Of a stretch of DNA of 5,899 nt, positions 1 through 5,894 are shown in pieces (within the stretch, counting starts at the first letter, position 1; every line of letters starts with the position of its first letter). Under the pieces are notes generated by a model. It saw nothing but the letters and a program-made list of their open reading frames with translations, was not told where the DNA came from and ran no database searches. The position numbers and the translations under genes are program-made. The stretch is from an uncultured Verrucomicrobiota bacterium. GTDB taxonomy: Bacteria; Verrucomicrobiota; Verrucomicrobiia; Limisphaerales; UBA9464. The DNA lies in NCBI GenBank assembly GCA_903925515.1, contig CAIYFP010000426.1, forward strand, positions 1 through 5,899. The letters run 5' to 3'.

Positions 1-174
1 AAACCGCACGCCATTCAGCTCGAAGTCGGCAAACACGCCATGACGATCCTCTCCGAAGCGCCCGGCCCATGCGGGCGGGAACTGGGGCCGTGCTGGGCCC
101 CATACGAAGGGAGTCCCACGGCCCTGCCCGCCTGCGGTCGCCTCCGTGCCTGATTCTTGCCCGCCCGTTTTCAT
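1..174 (-). CDS. Second FGE-domain (SUMF1/C-type-lectin fold) protein, 5' end only
   Basis: This frame starts at an ATG (174-172) whose ATGA overlaps the TGA stop of the vWA-FGE gene, and it stays open to the window edge, giving 58 residues. Residues 1-32 are a Gly/Pro/Ala-rich, probably unstructured leader. From about residue 34 it matches the entry into the FGE domain of the upstream protein: PAWAGRFGEDRHGVFADF here against PSWADDVTVDRWGVVAGF there, followed by ELNGVRF against NLDGVRF. I count 14 identities in 25 aligned residues. It is therefore the beginning of a paralogous, apparently free-standing FGE-fold protein without the vWA-like part. A GGAGG lies about 10 bases before the ATG, partly inside the loop of the last hairpin of the array at 181-269. 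The function is inferred: a second binding or display protein, or a second target of a DGR, with its variable end outside the window. The start is well supported by the overlap and the homology; the total length is unknown. Confidence 0.78.
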   Translation of the reverse strand, partial: MKTGGQESGTEATAGGQGRGTPFVWGPARPQFPPAWAGRFGEDRHGVFADFELNGVRF

Positions 175-3100
175 GCGCGCGGCGCCTCCGGCGCCGAGGG
201 GCCTCCGGCCCCTGCCCGGCTCCGCCCCTCCGGGGCTCCGGGCCGCTCTGCGGCCTGCGGCTCAGCCGCCCCTGGCTCCTGACCTGCGAGCAAGCGAAGA
301 CCGAGGGAGTCCCTGCGGAAGTCGCGGGGCCAGCCGTACCGGTACGCGGAGCGGCACCACCCGGCCCGGTGGAACCAGGAGCCGCCGCGCACGACGCGCG
401 AGGCATCCTCCTTCGGCCCCACCGGATCGATCGCACCCGCCTCCCCATACGACCGCTGCCCGTCGGCACACCATTCGAACACGTTGCCGTGCATGTCGTG
501 CAGACCCCACGGGTTCCGTTCCTTGGTGCCCACCGGATGAGTGCTCCCCTTGGAGTTTTCATCGAACCATCCCATGCGATCCAAGGCCGGGTCCAAGCCG
601 TGCGGATTGGTGCATGCACTGCCATCGCCAAACGCACCGTCGGTCCCTGCGCGACAGGCGCGTTCCCACTGCGCCTCGGTGGGAAGCTGGAACTCCAGCC
701 CTCCGTTCATTTGCCGGGTGAGGAGCTTCAGCCACGCCTGGCAGTCATCGCATGAAACCTGCTCCACCGGAGTCCTTAGGCCCTTGAAGTGGGATGGCTT
801 CGGCTCCAGGCGGACCTCCTCGCCCGTGTTGCGCCCCGACAATCCCCGACCCGACGCGCCCAACTCGACCACCTTGCGCCACTGTTCCTGGGTCACGGGC
901 GTCTCACCCATCCAATAGCCTTGGCTCAATTCCACCCAATGGCGCGGGCCTTCGTCTTCGAACCGACCCTTTTCATCCTCCGGCGACCCCATCCAGAACC
1001 CGCCCGCCGGAATCCAACGCAGCACGAAGCGAACCCCGTCGAGGTTGAATCCCGCAACCACGCCCCAGCGGTCCACCGTCACGTCGTCCGCCCATGACGG
1101 CTTGCTCAACGCCTTCCACCGTCCCTCGATCCGCCGCATGGCCTTGCCGCCCGGCATCGTCCCCAACTCCTCCCCGGCCCACTCGAACACGACGCCTCCC
1201 TCGCCCGCCTGCGTCGCCGCACGCAGGCCCATCGGCTCCATCCACATCCGTTCCGCCCAATACGGGAGCGTGAGGGTCTCCAACGCGAGGGTTCGCCCCT
1301 CCGAGACCAACTCCACGCGGGACGCCCCCGCCAACGCCGCCGGCTCCAACACCCCGCCCGACTCCCATTCCACCCGCCGCACCGGCCCCAGCACCCGGCC
1401 CTCCGCATCCTTGACCCGCACATGGCAAGCCTTCGACGCCGTCCAGAAGTCGGTCAGTTGAAACGGCCACGCATGACCCAGCAGGATGCCGGCATCCGTG
1501 ATCCCAATCGGCCGCCGGACGCCCTCGCCCTTGCCCGGGTCCATGAACGCAAGGTTGCGAGGATCGACCCACGACGGCAGCTCCGCGTCGGACAGGTGGT
1601 TCAGCCCGTACAACACCTGGTGACCGACGCCGGGCGCCAACCCCATGCGCTCGGGCGACACGCGGTCCGCATCCCGCCCGCCGAACCGTGTCAATCCCTC
1701 GGAAGCCTCGCCCCTCCCCGGCTCCGTCACCGTTCGGGCGAGGGCGTCGATGAATAGCCCCGCATGGGCCAGCTCGTCCGGCGCAACGATGCCCGCATCG
1801 ACCAAACCCTGCCACCGGTCCGGGGGCAGGGTTTGGGCCAGCGCAAGAAGCTCCATCCGACCGATGACGCCCGCGCAGTGCGCATGATGCCGTCGCATCA
1901 ACCGCACCACGGCATGGAGTTGGGCCGTGTCCCAACGCGCGACCGCCCCGCGCAGGTCCCGCACCCGATGCGGGTCGATGGAGAACCCAAGCCCGCCGGC
2001 GGCTTCATGGTCCCACATGAGGTCATGCTCCGTGCCCACGTCCGCCACGTCGGACGGCAACAGCCCGCGAAGCTCGCGCAACAGGCCCCATTCCACGTTG
2101 ATCGCCGGCGCGGTCAGCCCCAGCAATCGCCCGGTCGCCTGCTCGCGCCATGCCCGCTCGTCGTCCGGCTCCCGGCGCGTCGGCGATTGCCCGCGCCCAT
2201 CCGAGGGCATGCGCGATGACCGATTCCACTCGACCGCCTCCCACACCCGAGCCATGGCGGCGTCCCATCGCGTGCGCGGGCACGGGCACAACGCGCGCGG
2301 CACGATCTCGCGTCGTCGCAGCAAGCGCCCCAGCCGAAGCCATGGGGCGCGCGATTCGTCTCCCTCGTATTGGCCAAGGTCTCCCAGCACGAACACCACC
2401 GACGACGAGTCCGGCAATCGCAGCCCGAACGGGCTCCCCGGCCCCGCCTTGCCCGCATCTTGATCCCGTCGCCACCGCTCGGCCCGTTCCCGCTCCCGCT
2501 CCAGCGAAGCCCACGTCACCGGGAACGCATGGGCGTTGAAGCCCGTGCCCGAACCCTCCCCATCCCCGTCCGGATCCAACATCGACACCTGCAACCCCGC
2601 CGCGCCCCGCATGCGCTGAAGCAACCCCAGCAGGCCGTCCATGTCCGACCAGAACGGCGCCATGCCCGGACGCCGGTCCAGCCACACATGCACCTCCGGA
2701 TGCCACCCACGTCGCAACCGACGCGGCAGCCGGGCCATGGGACGCGCGGCCGCGATTCGCTTCAACGTCCTTGGGATGTCGGGGTCGCGCCCGGGCGTGC
2801 GCCGGCCCAGGACGCCCTTGAGGAATGGCCACAACCGACGCCACGGGATCAACGGCGGACCCGCCGGGGCGGACCCGGACCAGGTGAGATCCTTTCGCTC
2901 CAGCAAGCGCGCCTGCTCCAGTTCAACCGGGCGTTGCACCCGGCGCCGCGCCTCCGCCGGCGAAAGCTCCTCCACATCCGCAAGGCCCCAGAACTTCACG
3001 GGCTCGCCCGGAGGGGGAGGCGGGGGCGCGACGGGCGGCGGCGGGGCAGTCTCACCCGTTTCATCCTGGGAATGCCCGGGCATTCGCCGCTCCTTGACCA

Positions 3101-3275
3101 CGGGCTCGGGAGGCTTCCATCCGAACCCGCACAACCGGGCCATCGCCTCCGCCAATTCGGCCGTGCCGAGTTCCCCCTCGGGGAACGCGGCCCGCAGGAC
3201 GCCCATCGCATGGGCCAGGTCACCCCGGCCCACCACGCCCCGCACCGGCCCCCCTGTTGCGCCGGCGTCAGGCAT
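171..3275 (-). CDS. vWA-like protein fused to C-terminal FGE (SUMF1/C-type-lectin-fold) domain; candidate DGR-variable protein
   Basis: The product is 1034 residues from ATG 3275, which overlaps the MoxR stop by 8 bases; an upstream start at 3350 would run 83 bases into MoxR and adds only an Arg/Ser/Pro-rich stretch. Order of parts: residues 1-60, a small helical segment; about 75-92, a proline-rich linker; about 188-345, a vWA-like fold with strand VHVWLDRRPGMAPFW and later VVFVLGDLGQY, resembling the vWA-like region of SAV_2336-type proteins, with the MIDAS DxSxS degraded; about 350-740, an uncharacterised mostly helical and then beta region; about 741-996, the FGE-sulfatase domain. FGE marks are IPAGGFWMGS, TPVTQEQW, FQLPTEAQWERACRAG, NPWGLHDMHGNVFEWCAD, VVRGGSW and LGLRLL. 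His969 aligns with the first active-site Cys of true FGE, so oxidase activity is unlikely; Cys974 matches the second. Residues 997-1034 are a low-complexity tail encoded by tandem hairpins. Probable role: partner of the MoxR ATPase and a diversified ligand-binding protein. The domain calls are firm for FGE and moderate for vWA; the role is inferred. Confidence 0.88.
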   Translation of the reverse strand: MPDAGATGGPVRGVVGRGDLAHAMGVLRAAFPEGELGTAELAEAMARLCGFGWKPPEPVVKERRMPGHSQDETGETAPPPPVAPPPPPPGEPVKFWGLADVEELSPAEARRRVQRPVELEQARLLERKDLTWSGSAPAGPPLIPWRRLWPFLKGVLGRRTPGRDPDIPRTLKRIAAARPMARLPRRLRRGWHPEVHVWLDRRPGMAPFWSDMDGLLGLLQRMRGAAGLQVSMLDPDGDGEGSGTGFNAHAFPVTWASLERERERAERWRRDQDAGKAGPGSPFGLRLPDSSSVVFVLGDLGQYEGDESRAPWLRLGRLLRRREIVPRALCPCPRTRWDAAMARVWEAVEWNRSSRMPSDGRGQSPTRREPDDERAWREQATGRLLGLTAPAINVEWGLLRELRGLLPSDVADVGTEHDLMWDHEAAGGLGFSIDPHRVRDLRGAVARWDTAQLHAVVRLMRRHHAHCAGVIGRMELLALAQTLPPDRWQGLVDAGIVAPDELAHAGLFIDALARTVTEPGRGEASEGLTRFGGRDADRVSPERMGLAPGVGHQVLYGLNHLSDAELPSWVDPRNLAFMDPGKGEGVRRPIGITDAGILLGHAWPFQLTDFWTASKACHVRVKDAEGRVLGPVRRVEWESGGVLEPAALAGASRVELVSEGRTLALETLTLPYWAERMWMEPMGLRAATQAGEGGVVFEWAGEELGTMPGGKAMRRIEGRWKALSKPSWADDVTVDRWGVVAGFNLDGVRFVLRWIPAGGFWMGSPEDEKGRFEDEGPRHWVELSQGYWMGETPVTQEQWRKVVELGASGRGLSGRNTGEEVRLEPKPSHFKGLRTPVEQVSCDDCQAWLKLLTRQMNGGLEFQLPTEAQWERACRAGTDGAFGDGSACTNPHGLDPALDRMGWFDENSKGSTHPVGTKERNPWGLHDMHGNVFEWCADGQRSYGEAGAIDPVGPKEDASRVVRGGSWFHRAGWCRSAYRYGWPRDFRRDSLGLRLLAGQEPGAAEPQAAERPGAPEGRSRAGAGGPSAPEAPRA
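181..269 (-). repeat. Array of five tandem hairpins with three-base loops
   Basis: Five perfect inverted repeats follow one another inside the last codons of the vWA-FGE gene: 181-195 (6-bp stem), 197-213 (7-bp), 224-236 (5-bp), 241-255 (6-bp) and 257-269 (5-bp). Every loop is three bases; on the coding strand the loops read TGA, AGA, GGA, GGA, GGA from 269 down to 181. The hairpin at 224-236 is also enclosed by outer arms 214-219 and 238-243, which overlap the neighbour at 241-255, so alternative foldings compete. The array starts 34 bases after the candidate VR and ends 6 bases before the next gene's ATG. Possible roles are a DGR cruciform needed for retrohoming, an mRNA structure controlling the second FGE gene, or a slippage-prone repeat. 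The stems are certain; the role is open. Confidence 0.85.
303..380 (-). other. Candidate DGR variable region (VR) in the FGE domain
   Basis: This segment encodes residues about 966-991 of the vWA-FGE protein, between the fixed GGSW and LGLRLL motifs. It is the usual place of adenine-specific variation in FGE/C-type-lectin DGR target proteins, where template-like copies read roughly N-rich with CRSA and a GFR-type end. Here the likely variable positions are TTC, CAC, TAC, TAC, GGC, CGC, GAC, TTC, GAC and TCC, all of NNC form and so derivable from AAC by changes at A only. The core CRSAYR is conserved. The location and codon pattern are seen in the sequence; that it is a VR is inferred, because no template repeat is visible in the window. 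The high GC content also favours NNC codons, which weakens the argument. Confidence 0.5.
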
Positions 3276-4287
3276 TCGGCCGATGCTTGAGGAAGGTGAA
3301 CGCGCGATTGGCCGCGAGCGCCTGGACCTGGGCGGCGGGCGCACCCGCATGGCTTCGCGTCACCACGCGCAACAAGTCCAGCAACTCGGCGAGACCGGGC
3401 GGGCGAAGGTCCCGCTTCAGCGCCTGCTGCCGGTCCTCGATCAACAGGTTCAACGCCCCGGCCATCACCTCGGCGGCGATGCCCCGCAGGTCGGCGTGCG
3501 CGCGAACCCGAGACTCCAACGCCGCGCGCAGCTCCGTCTCCTCGACCGGAAGGTCCATCTGGTGAACGAGGCACCGACGCAGGAACGCCGGGGGCAATTC
3601 CCGGTCCTCGTTCGTCGTGATCAACACCAACGGCCTCCTCTCGGCCTTCCCGGCCACGTAGCCGCCCCCGAACGGAAGCTGGAACCCATCGCACGACAGC
3701 ACCTCCAGCAGGCTGTTGGGGACGTCCGAGTCCGCCTTGTCGATCTCGTCCACCAAGACCACGGCCAACGGCTCACCCGGTCCCGCTGGCTCCTTGTAGT
3801 CCCTTTTTGGGTCCATGGCCTCCGCGTACCCGTCCGGAACCTCCCCGCAGCGCGCCTTCGCAGCGTCGTATTGCTTGCGTGCCGATTCCGGATCCAGCGC
3901 CCACCAGAAAACATCCGGCATCAGGAACCCTTTCGGGTCCATGCCACCCTTCGCGCCGTTCCCATCCCCATGCGCCCGCAACTGCGCCTCCGAAAGCCGG
4001 GCGACGGCATCAAACCGGTACAGCAAGTCCTCCGGTTCCATCCGCGCGTTGACCACCCGCGACAACAACGGCCTCCCCAGCTCCGCCGCCGCCGCCCGCG
4101 CCAACTGCGTCTTCCCCGTGCCCGGGTCCCCCCGAAGCAGCAACGGTCGCACGCACGCCAACGCCGCATTGATCGCCAACACGCTGCCACGATCCCATCG
4201 ATGCGCCGACTCCGGCCAGTTGCGCGAGGCCACAAGTGCCGTCGGGGAAGCACCGGGCTCGGCGAGGGAGAGGGGGAGGAATTTCAT
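3268..4287 (-). CDS. MoxR-type AAA+ ATPase
   Basis: The product is 339 residues, a normal length for a MoxR-family AAA+ protein. Visible motifs are Walker A GDPGTGKT at 53-60, Walker B LVDEID at 178-183, sensor 1 ITTNED with Asn226, and the Arg-finger pair R237-R238 in PPAFLRRC; the helical lid follows to about 310 with RPPGLAELLDLLR. Between Walker A and B there is a long insert (about 100-172) with MDPKGFLMPDVFWWALDPE and a second MDPKRDYKEP, longer than in standard MoxR and typical of conflict-system versions. No signal peptide or membrane segment is visible, so it is cytosolic. MoxR ATPases work as hexameric chaperones with a vWA-domain partner, which here is most likely encoded by the next gene. 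The start ATG forms ATGA with the TIR stop (4-base overlap) and has no clear Shine-Dalgarno sequence, so translation probably depends on coupling. All core ATPase residues are present, so it should be active. The substrate is unknown. Confidence 0.93.
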   Translation of the reverse strand: MKFLPLSLAEPGASPTALVASRNWPESAHRWDRGSVLAINAALACVRPLLLRGDPGTGKTQLARAAAAELGRPLLSRVVNARMEPEDLLYRFDAVARLSEAQLRAHGDGNGAKGGMDPKGFLMPDVFWWALDPESARKQYDAAKARCGEVPDGYAEAMDPKRDYKEPAGPGEPLAVVLVDEIDKADSDVPNSLLEVLSCDGFQLPFGGGYVAGKAERRPLVLITTNEDRELPPAFLRRCLVHQMDLPVEETELRAALESRVRAHADLRGIAAEVMAGALNLLIEDRQQALKRDLRPPGLAELLDLLRVVTRSHAGAPAAQVQALAANRAFTFLKHRPNA

Positions 4288-5633
4288 GAAAGCTTGAAGG
4301 CCTTGTACAACTCGGCGACCAGCATCTCAACCTTCTCGTCAAAGTTTCGCACCCGCGAACTTGGACGAAGGCTCGTCCCCGCCACCTTAACGAAAACCAA
4401 AAGGTCGCGGAGCGGAGATCCCTCCGCTTGAATCTCCAGAATGAGCTTGGGATCCGAGACCGCAACGAACACGGGATCTCTGAGATAATCCCGAACACTC
4501 AGGAACACCTCGAGCTTCTTCGACGTTTCGGGATCACCCTGGGGAATGCCAATGCGTCCGGCCAAGGCTAGCTTTAGTTCACTAACGCCCTGCGACAGCG
4601 GGACATCGAGTCCAAAGCCATTGGCGGCGCCGCCTTGACCGGTCGGCCGCACAAAGCGGCGTCTCTTGATCCACGACGTCAGGATGCTCTGGATATGCAT
4701 GCCTGATCCCGCAGGAACCCTAAATGTCGCTCCACCCAACGACTCGCCCGAGCCTCGATACCGGGCAGCCTCATCCGGAGCGAGCGCCAAATAAAGAGCT
4801 GCCCTCAGCACATCGATTAGCTTTCTTTTCCTGTCCTCGCTGCCCGCGCTCTCATGCAACTCAAGGAATCCGCCAATGGCGGGAAGAAACTGCTCGTGGA
4901 AATGGACCAGCAACTCCATGGCCTGCCCATCAGGATCAGAGGATGTGACGCTGAAATGCGAAAGGAGCAGGTCCCGGAGTGGAGAACCTTCCGCAACCGA
5001 TTCCTTTAGTGTCTCGAATGTGCCGCCGAAAACCAACCGCAGCTTCCTTTCCGCATTTTTCCGGCCCTCTGATGCCAAGGCCTCTGACGCAAGGCCCTTG
5101 TTCGCCGCCCCTGACTCGTCAACACGCGCGGATCCTGACCATTCTTGAAGCGGGGGGGCGGGTACCTGCCCGGGCTGCAGCGATGTCGCATGGTGGTCCT
5201 CGCAGAGCTTTGCAAAGCCGTCATCATTCCATCCCGATCTGAAATCAACCCAAGAATAAATGTGCAGAAGGGGGGGGCGCTCCTCCAAACCCGGCCCGCC
5301 CGGCAGTGAGATCGTGACTATGGGCATTTCTCGTTTGACTGCCCTAGTCACCGCCTGCGTGATCTCCCAGCTCTGCCATTCCTTCACCCCACCGGGGCCA
5401 AGACATACAAGGCAAACCTCCGAATTGCCTATTCCCTCGAAGATTGCCTCAATTGGAATTTCCGTTACCGGGATGTTCTTCTCGTCAAACCATGCAGTTA
5501 CATTCCGCTGCGCCAAAGCGCCATGCAGCTCCCTAATCAGGGGTTTGTCATTCGAGTTGTGGGACAAGAAGAACCGGTGGGCAGCTCTGTTGCCCTGGCT
5601 CCCAAGGTTTTCTGATTGCTGGTTGTTTTCCAT
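4284..5633 (-). CDS. TIR-domain protein with duplicated C-terminal module; probable effector or signalling subunit
   Basis: The product is 449 residues from ATG 5633. An in-frame GTG at 5660 would add nine residues (MTSRDVFRT); neither start has a good ribosome binding site, and the TIR domain is complete from both. The TIR domain is about 20-155: strand RFFLSHNSNDKPLI, helix, strand VTAWFDEKNIP (BB loop), strand VCLVCLGPGG, then WQSWE, where Glu90 sits in the WxxxE position of the catalytic glutamate of NADase TIR domains. Thus NAD+ cleavage or a cyclic-ADPR-type signal is plausible but not shown. A Pro/Ser/Ala-rich linker (about 155-190) leads to an unrecognised mostly helical region, in which AEGSPLRDLL occurs twice (214-223 and 403-412) within weakly similar 50-residue contexts. 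No membrane segment is seen. The gene is less GC-rich than its neighbours and leads the operon; the stop overlaps MoxR by 4 bases. In MoxR-vWA conflict systems TIR proteins are common effectors, and that role is inferred here. Confidence 0.87.
   Translation of the reverse strand: MENNQQSENLGSQGNRAAHRFFLSHNSNDKPLIRELHGALAQRNVTAWFDEKNIPVTEIPIEAIFEGIGNSEVCLVCLGPGGVKEWQSWEITQAVTRAVKREMPIVTISLPGGPGLEERPPLLHIYSWVDFRSGWNDDGFAKLCEDHHATSLQPGQVPAPPLQEWSGSARVDESGAANKGLASEALASEGRKNAERKLRLVFGGTFETLKESVAEGSPLRDLLLSHFSVTSSDPDGQAMELLVHFHEQFLPAIGGFLELHESAGSEDRKRKLIDVLRAALYLALAPDEAARYRGSGESLGGATFRVPAGSGMHIQSILTSWIKRRRFVRPTGQGGAANGFGLDVPLSQGVSELKLALAGRIGIPQGDPETSKKLEVFLSVRDYLRDPVFVAVSDPKLILEIQAEGSPLRDLLVFVKVAGTSLRPSSRVRNFDEKVEMLVAELYKAFKLS
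4402..4427 (-). repeat. Internal direct repeat in the TIR gene, copy B (distal)
   Basis: This stretch encodes AEGSPLRDL near the C-terminus of the TIR protein and matches 4969-4994 at 22 of 26 bases by my count. The surrounding protein is only loosely similar (a preceding VF-containing strand and a following helix with ELL/MLV), so the short motif is the best conserved part of an apparently duplicated module. Confidence 0.6.
4969..4994 (-). repeat. Internal direct repeat in the TIR gene, copy A (proximal)
   Basis: This is the partner of 4402-4427, at 22 of 26 bases, encoding the first AEGSPLRDL at residues 214-222 of the TIR protein. The two copies are 189 residues apart and in the same reading frame, which fits a duplicated domain within the effector-associated part of the protein. 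Confidence 0.6.
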
Positions 5634-5715
5634 GGTCCGAAAGACGTCCCGCGAGGTCACGCCGCGCCAAGGAACAAAGAACCAGCGGCGCGCACCCCTG
5701 ATGGAAGTCGAAAGG

Positions 5716-5745
5716 ATTTAACGGTGTCGCCCCAAGCCCAATCAA
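5716..5745 (-). promoter_or_regulatory. Possible sigma-70-like promoter for the operon
   Basis: On the minus strand TTGATT (5745-5740) is followed after 18 bases by TTAAAT (5721-5716). This is the most A/T-rich spot upstream of the TIR gene and would give a leader of about 75 bases before ATG 5633. Both hexamers deviate from consensus and no operator is recognisable, so this is a weak call based on pattern and position only. Confidence 0.28.
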
Positions 5746-5838
5746 GCCCTGATTCATGCCCCTGATCCACGCGGAAGGCGTCTTTCGGTTCACGGGTCTG
5801 GCCATGGCTGCGTTGCGGTCTTGGGCACGGATGGCGTC

Positions 5839-5855
5839 CGAAACCGAAGGTTTCG
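5839..5855. repeat. Perfect inverted repeat, 7-bp stem with GAA loop
   Basis: CGAAACC and GGTTTCG flank a GAA loop. The stem is perfect. No T-run follows on either strand, so it is not a standard intrinsic terminator. It lies 10 bases from the larger inverted repeat at 5866-5894, and the two may form one repeat unit. Like the array at the other end of the window, it has a three-base loop. Confidence 0.7.
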
Positions 5856-5865
5856 CAGCAAGTAG

Positions 5866-5894
5866 CCGGTGGTTGAGCGAAGCGACACCACCGG
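5866..5894. repeat. Inverted repeat, 8-bp stem, possible dispersed REP-like element
   Basis: CCGGTGGT (5866-5873) and ACCACCGG (5887-5894) are perfect complements around a 13-base loop. The loop contains GCGAAGC (5877-5883), a sequence known to form an exceptionally stable DNA mini-hairpin. Together with the repeat at 5839-5855 this resembles dispersed intergenic palindromes of high-GC bacteria. The structure is seen; that it is a multi-copy element is a guess that only the rest of the genome can settle. Confidence 0.6.

Noticed and set aside
108..320. Shared ten-base GGGACTCCCT between the candidate VR (minus strand near 310) and the leader of the second FGE gene (near 115)
   Set aside because: Considered as a trace of a template repeat or homing site, but the match does not extend and lacks the A-rich differences expected of a template. 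Probably chance in GC-rich DNA.
69..755. Plus-strand open frame of 228 codons
   Set aside because: It is antisense to the FGE domain of both FGE genes and has Pro/Arg/Ala-rich composition with no recognisable fold.
4262..4293. Purine-rich Shine-Dalgarno-like run followed by ATG on the plus strand
   Set aside because: The frame is ATG AAA GCT TGA, only three codons. The run is simply the complement of the MoxR N-terminal codons.
2641..4431. Long open frame on the plus strand (596 codons)
   Set aside because: It runs antisense through the MoxR and vWA-FGE genes, its product is Arg/Pro/Gln-rich without any domain, and the minus-strand frames carry clear motifs. It is a GC-rich shadow frame.
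5839..5855. Intrinsic terminator for a gene to the right of the window
   Set aside because: The stem has no following T-run on either strand and is not very GC-rich, so a terminator is not supported.
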